This document shows positions 54,234 to 63,707 of a stretch of 64,000 nucleotides of DNA, in pieces. Both the position numbers and the translations under genes were made by a program. The stretch's first letter is position 1. Every line of letters begins with the position of its first letter. The notes beneath the pieces are model-generated. The model made no database searches, was not told the DNA's origin, and worked only from the letters and a program-made list of their open reading frames with translations. Location: NCBI RefSeq assembly GCF_022869825.1, contig NZ_CP094971.1:2207001-2271000 (forward strand), given 5' to 3'. The stretch is from Clostridium sp. BJN0001. GTDB lineage: Bacteria > Bacillota > Clostridia > Clostridiales > Clostridiaceae.

Positions 54234-54920
54234 ATGTTAATAGTATTTATAAGAACAACAATTTTATATATTCTAGTTATATGCATTATACGACTAATGG
54301 GAAAACGTCAAATTGGAGAACTCCAACCATATGAACTTGTCGTTTCAATAATGATTTCAGATCTTGCAGCTCTTCCTATGCAAGATACAAGGCTTCCTCT
54401 TATACTTGGTATAATTCCAATAATTACATTACTTTTTTTAAAAACTATTTTAACTCAGACTCAGGTAAAATTTCAATCGTCAAGAAATTTTATTGATGGG
54501 GAACCATGTATTCTTATATTTCGTGGAAAAATAAATTATTCAGCACTAAAAAAACAGCAAATGGATTTGGATGAATTATTAGAACAACTTAGAATAGAAA
54601 AAATATTCAATCTTGAAGATGTCCAATATGCAATACTAGAAAATAGTGGAAAGCTTTCAATTTTACCTATCAATTATAATATGCAAAATTCGAAAAGTCC
54701 AAATCCTCCAGAACCAATACTTCCAAAAATTCTTGTAGAAGACGGTAAGATAAATAAAACATCTTTAACATCTATCGGTAAAAGTGAAAACTGGATTATA
54801 GAAACACTAAAAAAGCATAATATAAATTCAATACCAGATGTATTAATCGCTATGTATGATACCTCAGGAAAATTTCAATATCAGCTTTATGAAGATTATG
54901 GAAAGGAATGTAAGAAATGA
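54234..54920 (+). CDS. DUF421 (YetF/YcaP-type) membrane protein
   Basis: A 228-aa protein with three N-terminal helices and a soluble C-terminal alpha/beta domain. The motif MGKRQIGELQPYELVVSIMISDLAALPMQD is characteristic of DUF421, and YCIL-like GEPCILIFRGKINYSAL follows. The ATG at 54234 (AGAGG 8 nt upstream) is preferred to the GTG at 54225. Overlaps the next gene by 4 nt. Family role is unknown, sometimes tied to sporulation or germination in Bacillus. Confidence 0.88.
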   Translation: MLIVFIRTTILYILVICIIRLMGKRQIGELQPYELVVSIMISDLAALPMQDTRLPLILGIIPIITLLFLKTILTQTQVKFQSSRNFIDGEPCILIFRGKINYSALKKQQMDLDELLEQLRIEKIFNLEDVQYAILENSGKLSILPINYNMQNSKSPNPPEPILPKILVEDGKINKTSLTSIGKSENWIIETLKKHNINSIPDVLIAMYDTSGKFQYQLYEDYGKECKK

Positions 54921-55297
54921 AAAACGCTATTATATCAGTAGTAATTTTTTGGCTAATGTTTTTTTCAGTTCTCTATTTTTCAAAATCAATGGTTTCTTTT
55001 TGTAATGTTGTAGAAATTAAATCAGAAGAAATAGAATCTACATTATCAGATCAAGATATGAAAAAAGCATATAATCAAACACTTGAACTCATAGACATAA
55101 TAAATGATAAAAAATTTTTAGCTTCTATATATCTAAACCATATAGATTACGATGCTATATCTAATGAAGCTGTAAAATTATCAGTTTATGTAAAATGTAA
55201 TGATAGAAGTGAATCAACAGCTTCTCTTCATTTTATAAAACAAAATATAGATAATATAAAAAATCTTCAAATCCCTACTTTAAAAAATATACTTTAA
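54917..55297 (+). CDS. DUF4363-type small membrane-anchored protein
   Basis: A 126-aa protein with one N-terminal helix (about 4-25) and a helical extracellular domain. Begins at an ATGA overlap with the DUF421 gene, the pairing commonly seen in Clostridia and the main reason for the DUF4363 call. No catalytic motif seen. The 243-nt gap to argG contains only AT-rich sequence, the argG promoter and ARG-box-like sites. Confidence 0.75.
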   Translation: MKNAIISVVIFWLMFFSVLYFSKSMVSFCNVVEIKSEEIESTLSDQDMKKAYNQTLELIDIINDKKFLASIYLNHIDYDAISNEAVKLSVYVKCNDRSESTASLHFIKQNIDNIKNLQIPTLKNIL

Positions 55298-55470
55298 AAT
55301 ATGTATATTTTATGCATACTTAAAATTTATAATTGAATATATTTCCTTAATTATACAGTCAAAAGTAATTTATTTTTAAATTTTTACTCATAATATTGCT
55401 TTTAAAAATATATATATTGTGTATTTTTAGCATTTTACATAAATAAATAGATATTTTTTTATTTTTTTCT

Positions 55471-55508
55471 ATTGATTATTTATTCATTTAATTGTATAAT
55501 TATAAACA
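55471..55508 (+). promoter_or_regulatory. argG promoter with two ARG-box-like operators
   Basis: TTGATT (55472-55477), 17-bp spacer, TATAAT (55495-55500). Box 1, ATTGATTATTTATTCATT (55471-55488), matches the 18-bp ArgR/AhrC consensus at all but one fixed position. Box 2 (55491-55508) is weaker, with three mismatches, and 2 bp away. The pair covers the -35 and -10, so ArgR binding would block initiation. Confidence 0.65.
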
Positions 55509-55540
55509 AATGAAGAACATATTTTAAGGGGGACTTATTA

Positions 55541-56764
55541 ATGGAAAAATTTAAAAAAGTTGTTTTAGCTTATTCAGGTGGACTTGATACATCAATCATA
55601 ATTCCATGGTTAAAGGAAACTTACGGATGTGAAGTAATTGCCGTATGTGGAAATGTTGGACAAAAAGATGAATTAGATGGACTTGAAGAAAAAGCAATAA
55701 AAACTGGTGCGTCAAAACTTTATATTGAAGATTTAACTAAAGAATTTGTAGAAGATTATATCTTCCCTACAATTCAAGCTGGTGCAATATACGAAGGCAA
55801 ATACCTTTTAGGTACTTCTTTTGCAAGACCTTTGATCGGAAAAAGACTTGTTGAAATTGCTCATAAAGAAGGAGCAGATGCTATATGTCACGGTTGTACT
55901 GGTAAAGGAAATGATCAAGTAAGATTTGAAATGGCTGTTAAAGCATTTGATCCTTGCATGAAGATAATTGCTCCATGGAGATTATGGGATATTAAATCAA
56001 GAGAAGAAGAAATAGCTTATGCTGAATCTCATAAAGTTCCTATAAGAATTTCTTATGAAACAAACTACAGTAAAGACAAAAATATCTGGCATTTAAGTCA
56101 TGAAGGTTTAGATCTTGAAGAACCAGAAAATGAACCAAAATATGATGAAATATTAGAGCTTTGCAAAACTATTGAAGCTGCTCCTGATAAACCATCATAT
56201 ATCACATTAACTTTTGATAAAGGTAATGCTGTTAAATTAAACGGAAAAGAAATGTCTCCTGTAGACCTTCTTGAAGAATTAAACAAATTAGGTGGAGAAA
56301 ATGGTATCGGAATTACCGATATGGTTGAAAACAGATTAGTCGGAATGAAATCAAGAGGTGTTTATGAAACTCCTGGTGGAACAATTCTTTATAAAGCTCA
56401 TAAAGATTTAGAAGAATTATGTCTTGATAAAGAAACTTCTCATTATAAAGAACAAATTTCTTTAAAATTTGCTGATATAGTATATAACGGTCAGTGGTTC
56501 TCTCCTCTTAGAGAAGCATTATCAGAATTTGTAAAGAAAACTCAAGAAACTGTAACAGGAGAAATTAAATTAAAATTATATAAAGGTAATATCGTAAATG
56601 CAGGAATGACTTCTCCATATTCTTTATATAACGAAGAGTATGCAACTTTTGGAGAAGATGCTGTTTACAATCAGAAAGATGCTGCTGGATTTATTACTCT
56701 ATTTGGTCTTCCTACAGTAGTAAGATCAAAAATGGAAGCTAATCTAAAAAAGCAGGGAAAATAG
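55541..56764 (+). CDS. argG: Argininosuccinate synthase
   Basis: Condenses citrulline and aspartate with ATP use. The 407-aa protein has the PP-loop [16 protein letters not shown] (8-23), [17 protein letters not shown] and [21 protein letters not shown] precedes the ATG. First of the arginine genes, with argH 32 nt downstream; controlled by the ARG-box promoter just upstream. Confidence 0.98.
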   Translation: MEKFKKVVLAYSGGLDTSIIIPWLKETYGCEVIAVCGNVGQKDELDGLEEKAIKTGASKLYIEDLTKEFVEDYIFPTIQAGAIYEGKYLLGTSFARPLIGKRLVEIAHKEGADAICHGCTGKGNDQVRFEMAVKAFDPCMKIIAPWRLWDIKSREEEIAYAESHKVPIRISYETNYSKDKNIWHLSHEGLDLEEPENEPKYDEILELCKTIEAAPDKPSYITLTFDKGNAVKLNGKEMSPVDLLEELNKLGGENGIGITDMVENRLVGMKSRGVYETPGGTILYKAHKDLEELCLDKETSHYKEQISLKFADIVYNGQWFSPLREALSEFVKKTQETVTGEIKLKLYKGNIVNAGMTSPYSLYNEEYATFGEDAVYNQKDAAGFITLFGLPTVVRSKMEANLKKQGK

Positions 56765-56796
56765 AAACAACTTATATTATTTTGAGGTGATAGATT

Positions 56797-58179
56797 ATGA
56801 AACTATGGGGCGGACGTTTCCAAAAAGGTCTTAGTAAACAGGCAGATGATTTCAATTCTTCAATAAGATTTGATAAACGTCTATATAAAGAAGATATTGA
56901 AGGCAGTATTGCACATGCTTCAATGCTTGGAAAACAAAACATTATTCCAAAAGAAGATAGTAAAAAAATAATAGATGGTCTTGATGAAATCAAAAAAAGA
57001 ATTATAAGCGGGGCAATTGAGATAGATGATACATCAGAAGATATTCATAGTTTTGTTGAAGGAACATTAACTTATTATATAGGGGAAGATGGTAAAAGAC
57101 TTCATACAGGAAGAAGCCGTAATGACCAAGTTGCTCTTGATTTGAAACTTTATCTAAAAAAAGCTGTTATTTCAATAAAAAATGATATATTACAATTAGA
57201 ACAAGTCCTCTTAGATAAAGCAAATGAAAATATTGATACAATAATGCCTGGTTATACACATATGCAAAAGGCTCAGCCAATTACTCTTGCGCATCACATC
57301 TTAGCATACTCAGAAATGTTTAAAAGAGATGTAACAAGACTTCTTGACTGCTATGAAAGAATGGATACAATGCCTCTTGGTGCAGGAGCACTAGCTACAA
57401 CAACATATCCTCTTGACAGAGAATATGTTGCTAAAAAGCTTGGTTTTTCAAAAGTCACTTTAAACAGTCTTGATTCAGTATCAGATAGAGATCATGCAAT
57501 CGAAGCATTATCATGTTTCTCTATGATAATGATGCATCTTTCAAGATTCTCTGAAGAAATTATTCTTTGGTGTACAAATGAATTTAAGTTTATTGAAATG
57601 GACGATCAATATAGTACAGGAAGCAGTATCATGCCTCAGAAAAAAAATCCTGATGTAGCTGAACTTGTTCGTGGAAAAACTGGAAGAGTTTATGGGGATT
57701 TAATGACTCTTTTAACAGTAATGAAAGGTATACCACTTGCCTACAATAAAGATATGCAGGAAGATAAAGAAACACTTTTCGATGGAATAGATACTGTAAA
57801 GCTTGCTCTTGAAACATTTACTGGAATGGTAAAAACAATGAGAGTTAGAAAAGATAATATGAGAAAAGGTGCTTCTCTTGGTTTCACAAATGCAACAGAT
57901 GTTGCTGATTATCTTGTTAAAAAAGGAATGCCTTTTAGAGATGCACATGGTGTTGTAGGTGCTATAGTTCTCGAATGTATAAAACAAAATAAAGCTATTG
58001 ATGATTTATCTTTAGATGAGCTTAAAAAATTCTCTAATTTATTTGAAGAAGACATTTATAAAGCAATTGACCTTGTTACATGCGTAGAAGAACGTACAGT
58101 CATTGGTGGTCCTTCTTCAAAATCTGTAAAATTGCAGATACATGAACTTGAAAAATTCATAAAAAAATATAACGATTAG
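56797..58179 (+). CDS. argH: Argininosuccinate lyase
   Basis: Splits argininosuccinate to arginine and fumarate. The 460-aa protein has [23 protein letters not shown] at the start, [13 protein letters not shown] (about 107-119) and the fumarase/lyase signature [12 protein letters not shown] (about 275-286) with the catalytic serine loop. GAGGTG precedes the ATG. A terminator-like hairpin follows before argJ. Confidence 0.98.
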   Translation: MKLWGGRFQKGLSKQADDFNSSIRFDKRLYKEDIEGSIAHASMLGKQNIIPKEDSKKIIDGLDEIKKRIISGAIEIDDTSEDIHSFVEGTLTYYIGEDGKRLHTGRSRNDQVALDLKLYLKKAVISIKNDILQLEQVLLDKANENIDTIMPGYTHMQKAQPITLAHHILAYSEMFKRDVTRLLDCYERMDTMPLGAGALATTTYPLDREYVAKKLGFSKVTLNSLDSVSDRDHAIEALSCFSMIMMHLSRFSEEIILWCTNEFKFIEMDDQYSTGSSIMPQKKNPDVAELVRGKTGRVYGDLMTLLTVMKGIPLAYNKDMQEDKETLFDGIDTVKLALETFTGMVKTMRVRKDNMRKGASLGFTNATDVADYLVKKGMPFRDAHGVVGAIVLECIKQNKAIDDLSLDELKKFSNLFEEDIYKAIDLVTCVEERTVIGGPSSKSVKLQIHELEKFIKKYND

Positions 58180-58205
58180 CAATTAGTTATTAAAATATTT
58201 TTTGG

Positions 58206-58245
58206 GGGCTGGTGCACTAAAAAATTAGTGTCAGCTCATTTTTTA
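58206..58245 (+). terminator. Hairpin with T-run between argH and argJ
   Basis: GGCTGGTGCACTAA pairs with TTAGTGTCAGCT (one G-T and one bulge) across a 4-nt loop, then ATTTTTTAATT. Only ~32 nt remain before argJ and they hold no clear promoter, so partial termination setting argGH above argJBDF is likely. Confidence 0.75.
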
Positions 58246-58277
58246 ATTAAATTTATTATTAAGGGGGCTTCTTATAT

Positions 58278-59504
58278 ATGAAATTTAAATTTATTGAAAA
58301 CGGGGTTACTGCTCCAAATGGTTTTAAAGCATCTGGAACAAACTGTGGTTTCAAATCAGATTCTTCTAAAAATGATCTTGCTTTAATTTATTCAGAAGTT
58401 AAAGCTAATTGTGCTGGTATGTTTACAAAAAACAGTATAAAAGGTGCTCATATCTATGTGTCAAAAAAACATCTTAAAGATGACAAAGCTCAAGCTGTCA
58501 TAATAAATAGCGGAAATGCAAATACATGCAATAACATTGATGGAATAAATAAAGCTGAAGAAATGACAAAACTTGTTGCAGAAAATCTTAATCTTAATCA
58601 AAATGATGTTCTTGTAGCATCAACTGGAGTTATCGGAGTTCCTTTAAACATTCAAAATGTACGAAATGGAGTTCCTTCTCTAATTAAGAATCTATCATAT
58701 GATGGTTCAGATGCTGCAGCTAGAGGCATAATGACAACTGATACGTATAAAAAAGAATTTGCAGTATCATTTACTCTAAAAGATGGAACACCTGTAAAAA
58801 TTGGTTCAATAACTAAGGGTTCTGGAATGATAGAACCTAATATGGGTACTATGCTTTCTTTTATAACTACAGATTTAAAAATTTCTAAAAATCTTTTAAA
58901 AGATGCACTAAAAAAAGTAGTTAAATATACATACAACCGAGTAAGTGTTGATGGTGATACAAGTACAAATGATACAGTATTCATTTTTGCTAATGGAATG
59001 GCTAATAATACTGAGATAAGCGAAATGAATGATGACTTTAATTTATTTGTAGATGTTTTAAAAAGTTTATGTACAAAAATAGCTAAAAACATTGCTAAAG
59101 ATGGAGAAGGTGCAACTAAGCTTATAGAATGTCAAATTCTTAATGCTCCATCTGATGATGATGCACTTATTTTAGCTAAAAGCGTAATAAATTCAAGTCT
59201 TGTTAAGACTGCTATATTTGGTGCAGATGCTAATTGGGGAAGAGTTTTATGTGCTCTTGGATATACAGATATTAGTTTTGATCCAGAAAAAGTCGATGTA
59301 TTTTTTGAAAGTAAAAAGGGTTCTATACAATTATGTAAAAATGGGGGGTCTATTCCATTTAGTGAAGAAAAAGCAAAAGAAATACTTCTTGAAGATGAAA
59401 TAGTAATAAAAGTGGATTTAAAATGCAAAAATGGTAATGCTATTTCATGGGGATGTGATTTGAGCTATGAATACGTAAAAATAAATGGAGATTATAGAAG
59501 TTAA
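58278..59504 (+). CDS. argJ: Bifunctional ornithine acetyltransferase / N-acetylglutamate synthase
   Basis: Transfers acetyl from acetylornithine to glutamate (acetyl-recycling arginine pathway). The 408-aa precursor self-cleaves before a threonine; here the site is MIEPNMGTML with Thr191, where most relatives have Ala-Thr. Other features are STGVIGVPL and DGDTSTNDTV. Whether it also uses acetyl-CoA cannot be told by eye. AAGGGGG precedes the ATG. Confidence 0.97.
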   Translation: MKFKFIENGVTAPNGFKASGTNCGFKSDSSKNDLALIYSEVKANCAGMFTKNSIKGAHIYVSKKHLKDDKAQAVIINSGNANTCNNIDGINKAEEMTKLVAENLNLNQNDVLVASTGVIGVPLNIQNVRNGVPSLIKNLSYDGSDAAARGIMTTDTYKKEFAVSFTLKDGTPVKIGSITKGSGMIEPNMGTMLSFITTDLKISKNLLKDALKKVVKYTYNRVSVDGDTSTNDTVFIFANGMANNTEISEMNDDFNLFVDVLKSLCTKIAKNIAKDGEGATKLIECQILNAPSDDDALILAKSVINSSLVKTAIFGADANWGRVLCALGYTDISFDPEKVDVFFESKKGSIQLCKNGGSIPFSEEKAKEILLEDEIVIKVDLKCKNGNAISWGCDLSYEYVKINGDYRS

Positions 59505-59538
59505 TCTATTTTGGTTATTTTAGGGGGAAATATCAACT

Positions 59539-60399
59539 ATGGTTATTGATAATGAAAAAAAGGCGGCAATTTTAGTTCAGGCACTTCCATACATACAACA
59601 ATATTACGGTAAAACAATTGTTGTAAAGTATGGTGGAAATGCCATGATAAGCGAAAAATTAAGAGAAACTGTTATAAACGATATAATTTTAATGAAATGC
59701 GTAGGTATTCAACCAGTGGTTGTTCATGGGGGCGGTCCTGACATTTCAAATTTTTTAAACAAAATAGGACATGATAGCAAATTTATTGATGGACTTCGTT
59801 ATACAGACAAAACAACAATGGAAGTTGTTCAGATGGTTTTAGGAGGAAAAGTAAATAAGAATCTTGTATCACTTATTCAAAAATTTGGCGGTAAAGCTGT
59901 AGGATTATGTGGTATGGATGGTTCTCTTATAAAAGCTAAGAAAATAAAAAAAGACAAAGATTTAGGATACGTTGGAGAAATTACTGATATAAATACTGAT
60001 ATATTAAAAATGGCTATAAACTCTGGATATATTCCAGTTGTAGGAAGCGTTGCTCTTGGAGAAGATGATAATACATCTTATAATATAAACGCTGATACAT
60101 GTGCAGCCAAAATTGCATCTGCTCTTAAAGCAGAAAATCTAATTCTTCTTACAGATGTTCCAGGCGTCATGAAAGATCCATCTGATACTTCTTCTCTTAT
60201 TTCATCTCTTCGATTATTTGAAGTACCAAAACTTACAGCCAAAGGAGTTATAAAAGGTGGTATGATTCCAAAAATCGAATGTTGCGTTGAATCTGTCAGA
60301 ATGGGTGTTAAAAAAGCAACTATACTTGATGGACGTGTTCCACATTCTCTCCTTCTTGAACTCTTTTCAAATGAAGGAATCGGAACTATGATTTATTAA
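59539..60399 (+). CDS. argB: Acetylglutamate kinase
   Basis: Phosphorylates N-acetylglutamate. The 286-aa amino-acid-kinase fold protein has VVKYGGNAM (27-35), VVVHGGGPDIS (58-68) and LTDVPGVMKD, and the C-terminal KGGMIPKIE. The N-terminal extension before VKYGG (NEKKAAILVQALPYIQQYYGK) resembles arginine-inhibited hexameric enzymes, so feedback inhibition is plausible. AGGGGG precedes the ATG; 34 nt after argJ. Confidence 0.97.
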   Translation: MVIDNEKKAAILVQALPYIQQYYGKTIVVKYGGNAMISEKLRETVINDIILMKCVGIQPVVVHGGGPDISNFLNKIGHDSKFIDGLRYTDKTTMEVVQMVLGGKVNKNLVSLIQKFGGKAVGLCGMDGSLIKAKKIKKDKDLGYVGEITDINTDILKMAINSGYIPVVGSVALGEDDNTSYNINADTCAAKIASALKAENLILLTDVPGVMKDPSDTSSLISSLRLFEVPKLTAKGVIKGGMIPKIECCVESVRMGVKKATILDGRVPHSLLLELFSNEGIGTMIY

Positions 60400-60418
60400 T
60401 ATTTTAGGAGGCAGAAAT

Positions 60419-61600
60419 ATGAATTATGATTTTAATGAAGCAAAAACTCATCTAATGGATACTTATGGTCGTCTTGATCCTGTAATAGTAAAAGGTGAAG
60501 GTGTTTATTTATACGATAAAGAAGGAAAAGAATATATTGATTTTACAAGTGGAATAGGTGTAAGCTGTCTTGGATATGGAAATAAAAAATGGCTTGACGC
60601 AGTTTCTATGCAGCTTAACACACTTGTACATTCATCTAATATATTTTTAAATGATCCAAGTGTAAAACTTGCTAAAGAATTAACAGAAAAAGCTCATATG
60701 AGCCGAGTTTTCTTTGGTAATTCAGGTGCAGAAGCTAATGAAGGTGCTATAAAACTTGCAAGAAAATATAGTTTTGATAAATACGGAAAAGGAAGATCAA
60801 AAATTTTAACTCTTGTTCAATCCTTTCATGGAAGAACTATCACTACATTACAAGCTACAGGACAAGATAAATTTCATAAATTTTTCTATCCTTTTACAGA
60901 GGGTTTTGATTATGTAAAAGCTAATGATACTAATGATTTTAAATCAAAACTTACAAGCGATGTCTGTGCAATAATGCTTGAAGCAATACAGGGTGAAGGC
61001 GGAGTCATTCCTCTTGATAAAAATTTTGTTCAAAAAGTATGCAGCATCGCTAAAGAAAAAGATATACTTGTAATCTTTGATGAAGTTCAATGTGGAATTG
61101 CAAGAACAGGAAAACTTTTTGCATATGAGCATTTTGATGTAAAACCTGATATTGTAACAACTGCAAAAGCATTAGGTGCTGGTCTTCCTATTGGAGGATT
61201 CTTATGCAACGATAAACTAAAAAATGTACTAAAAAAAGGAGATCACGCTTCTACGTTTGGTGCAAATCCAGTTATATGTGCTGGAGCTTTAGTAGTTTTA
61301 GATACTCTTTGCAATGACAAATCTTATACTGAGATTTCTAAAAAAGGAGATTTAATTAAAGATATTTTATCTAATTCTAACAATGATAAAATACTTGATA
61401 TAAGAGGAAAAGGTCTAATGGTTGGTATAAAAACATCTTTAGACATAGCAAAAATTCAGAAAGAATGCCTAAAAAATGGTCTTTTAATTCTTACTGCTGG
61501 AAAAGATGTATTAAGACTTCTCCCTCCTCTTGTTATAAGTGATGAGGAAATTAAAAAAGGACTTAATATATTACTTGATGTTTTGCAAAAAATGAATTAA
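60419..61600 (+). CDS. argD: Acetylornithine aminotransferase
   Basis: PLP-dependent aminotransferase giving N-acetylornithine. The 393-aa class III enzyme has TSGIGVSCLGYGN, FFGNSGAEANEGAIKLAR, FDEVQCGIARTG and the PLP lysine in TTAKALGAGLPIGG (about 241-254). AGGAGG precedes the ATG, 19 nt after argB. Confidence 0.97.
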   Translation: MNYDFNEAKTHLMDTYGRLDPVIVKGEGVYLYDKEGKEYIDFTSGIGVSCLGYGNKKWLDAVSMQLNTLVHSSNIFLNDPSVKLAKELTEKAHMSRVFFGNSGAEANEGAIKLARKYSFDKYGKGRSKILTLVQSFHGRTITTLQATGQDKFHKFFYPFTEGFDYVKANDTNDFKSKLTSDVCAIMLEAIQGEGGVIPLDKNFVQKVCSIAKEKDILVIFDEVQCGIARTGKLFAYEHFDVKPDIVTTAKALGAGLPIGGFLCNDKLKNVLKKGDHASTFGANPVICAGALVVLDTLCNDKSYTEISKKGDLIKDILSNSNNDKILDIRGKGLMVGIKTSLDIAKIQKECLKNGLLILTAGKDVLRLLPPLVISDEEIKKGLNILLDVLQKMN

Positions 61601-61622
61601 TTATACTTTTGGGGGGTATATG

Positions 61623-62543
61623 ATGAAAAAAGACTTACTTAAAATGGATGATTTATCAAAAGATGAAATACTTGATATTTTAAATCTTGCAGATCAACTT
61701 AAATATGAAAAAAAACACGGAATAGAACATCCTCTTTTAAAAGGAAAAAGTCTTGCTATGATTTTTACAAAATCTTCAACAAGAACAAGAGTATCATTTG
61801 AAACAGGAATGTTTGAATTAGGCGGCAATGCTCTATTTTTAACTGACAGAGATCTTCAAATAGGACGTGGTGAACCTGTTGAAGATACAGCACGAGTATT
61901 ATCAAGATTTGTTCAAGGAATGGTTGTTAGAACTTATTCTCAAAAGCATATAGAAACACTTGCAAAGTACTCAACTGTTCCTGTAATAAATGGTCTTACA
62001 GATTTAGAACATCCTTGTCAGGTTCTAGCTGACTTAATGACAATACGTGAGAAGAAGAATATCCTTGAAGGTCTTAAAGTTGCATTTATAGGAGATACTT
62101 TTAATATGGCACATTCACTCACTATTGGATGCTTAAAAGTGGGAATGAATTTTTCAATTGCATCACCTGAAAAATATACAATGTCAGATGAATATTTAAA
62201 TAAAGCAAAAGAAATAGCTGAATCTGAAAATGTTATTTTTACTCCTACTACATCTCCAATTGAAGCTATAAATGATGCTGACGTTGTCATTACAGATGCA
62301 TGGATTAGTATGGGAAAAGAAGAAAATTCAGATGCTAAAAAAATCGATTTTAAAGGTTATCAAGTAAATGATGAATTACTTAAATACGCTAAAAAAGATG
62401 CTATAGTTCTTCATTGTCTTCCAGCACATAGAGGAGAAGAAATTACAGCAGAAGTTTTAGAAAATAATGCTGATACAATTTTCGAAGAATCAGAAAACAG
62501 ACTTCATGCACAGAAAGCAGTTCTTGTTAAACTTATGAAATAA
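61623..62543 (+). CDS. argF: Ornithine carbamoyltransferase
   Basis: Makes citrulline from ornithine and carbamoyl phosphate. About 306 aa, with the carbamoyl-phosphate motif SSTRTRVSFE (about 50-59), HPCQ (about 131) and the ornithine loop HCLPAHRGEE (about 262-271). Two ATGs are adjacent (61620 and 61623); I use the second because GGGGGG is then 6 nt away. Last gene of the arginine group, followed by a terminator. A catabolic role is possible, but the neighbours are biosynthetic. Confidence 0.97.
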   Translation: MKKDLLKMDDLSKDEILDILNLADQLKYEKKHGIEHPLLKGKSLAMIFTKSSTRTRVSFETGMFELGGNALFLTDRDLQIGRGEPVEDTARVLSRFVQGMVVRTYSQKHIETLAKYSTVPVINGLTDLEHPCQVLADLMTIREKKNILEGLKVAFIGDTFNMAHSLTIGCLKVGMNFSIASPEKYTMSDEYLNKAKEIAESENVIFTPTTSPIEAINDADVVITDAWISMGKEENSDAKKIDFKGYQVNDELLKYAKKDAIVLHCLPAHRGEEITAEVLENNADTIFEESENRLHAQKAVLVKLMK

Positions 62544-62557
62544 TATAATATTAAAAT

Positions 62558-62607
62558 AAAAAAGCTGTTGCTTTAATTTATACAAATTTAAAAGCAATAG
62601 CTTTTTT
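62558..62607 (+). terminator. Terminator of the arginine genes
   Basis: AAAAAAGCTGTTGCTTTAAATTT-type stem (62558-62578 with 62587-62607, one G-T/mismatch) ending in TTTTTTG, 15 nt after argF. Confidence 0.9.
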
Positions 62608-62701
62608 GCTGCTATAAAATATCTATTTATTATAATTTTTTATTACAAGCATAATTTTTACGAATACTGATAACAATAAAATGAAGTGAGGTGTATATGA
62701 C

Positions 62702-62890
62702 ATGAAAGATAATAATAAAAATTCTAACATTTATCTTCCTAAAGAAAGAACTGATTACAATACTCCAGATACAGAATTTGAAAATAAAACTAACTTAAAG
62801 CATGAAAATCCAGCATCTGATAAGATTGTAGTAAATAACATAGCTTGTCCTGAATTTGACTATACTGAAGACATGACAGATGATGAGTAA
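62702..62890 (+). CDS. 62-aa acidic hydrophilic protein, function unknown
   Basis: A small protein without recognised family. It has no hydrophobic segment; it is rich in Asn, Asp, Glu and Lys, with a single Cys (IACPEF) and an acidic end (DYTEDMTDDE), so probably unstructured. The ATG at 62702 has GAGGTG 8 nt upstream. It stands alone between two strong terminators, which supports a real transcript. Possibly a sporulation-phase small protein, but nothing in the sequence proves it. Confidence 0.65.
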   Translation: MKDNNKNSNIYLPKERTDYNTPDTEFENKTNLKHENPASDKIVVNNIACPEFDYTEDMTDDE

Positions 62891-62940
62891 TCTTACTTTA
62901 TGGTTTTATCTTTTATAAAATAAAATTACTTAATAAAACA

Positions 62941-62980
62941 AAATGGAACCTATAAAATACTCTTTTTATAGGTTCCATTT
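62941..62980. terminator. Bidirectional terminator between the 62-aa gene and the ABC operon
   Basis: AAATGGAACCTATAAA/TTTATAGGTTCCATTT, a perfect 16-bp stem with an 8-nt loop, flanked by A- and T-runs; it lies between convergent genes. Confidence 0.92.
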
Positions 62981-62984
62981 TAAA

Positions 62985-63707
62985 TTATAGAACTTTAGAT
63001 AAGAAATCTATTGTTCTTGGATTTTTAGGATGTTTGAAAACTTCTTCAGGTGTTCCTTCTTCTAATATTTTTCCCTGATCTACAAATAATATTCTATCTC
63101 CTACTTCTCTTGCAAATCCCATTTCATGAGTAACAACTATCATTGTCATTCCTTCCTTTGCAAGATCTTTCATAACATTTAGTACTTCTCCTACCATTTC
63201 AGGATCAAGTGCAGATGTAGGTTCATCAAAAAGCATAACATCTGGCTCCATAGCTAATGCTCTTGCTATAGCTATTCTCTGTTTTTGACCTCCTGATAAT
63301 GATGCTGGATAAGCATCTATCTTATCTATAAGACCAACTTTATTTAAAAGTTCTTCAGCTTTCTTTTTTGCATCATTTTTTGAAATTCTTTTTACTTTTA
63401 TAGGTGCTAAACAGATATTTTCACATACTGTTTTATGTGGAAATAAATTAAACTGCTGAAACACCATTCCCATCTTTTCTCTCATTTTATCTATATTAGT
63501 TTCTTTTGATGTTATATCTTTTCCCTCAAATGTAATTGTACCCGATGTTGGTATCTCTAATAAATTTAAACACCTTAAAAGTGTACTTTTACCCGATCCA
63601 GAAGGTCCTATTATAACAACAACCTCACCTTTTTTTATCTCTTCATCAATTCCTTTTAAAATCTCTGCCTTGCCAAAACTTTTATGAAGATCTTTAACGC
63701 ATATCAC
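62985..63707 (-). CDS. Polar amino acid ABC transporter, ATP-binding protein
   Basis: A 240-aa ATPase of the GlnQ/HisP type. Walker A is GPSGSGKST (about 33-41), the Q-loop follows in FQQFNLFPH, the signature is LSGGQKQR, Walker [10 protein letters not shown], and the switch is [11 protein letters not shown]. Start is a GTG at 63707 with GGAGG 10 nt upstream, overlapping the permease gene by 14 nt. Energises uptake of a polar amino acid such as glutamine, histidine or cystine; which one is not determinable here. Confidence 0.95.
   Translation of the reverse strand: MICVKDLHKSFGKAEILKGIDEEIKKGEVVVIIGPSGSGKSTLLRCLNLLEIPTSGTITFEGKDITSKETNIDKMREKMGMVFQQFNLFPHKTVCENICLAPIKVKRISKNDAKKKAEELLNKVGLIDKIDAYPASLSGGQKQRIAIARALAMEPDVMLFDEPTSALDPEMVGEVLNVMKDLAKEGMTMIVVTHEMGFAREVGDRILFVDQGKILEEGTPEEVFKHPKNPRTIDFLSKVL

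Noticed and set aside
55298..55470. Small RNA or short gene in the AT-rich gap before argG
   Set aside because: No ORF with a ribosome binding site and no GC-containing stem; only AT-rich DNA.
58652..59092. 146-codon reverse frame inside argJ
   Set aside because: Wholly antisense to argJ with its intact motifs; no start signals.
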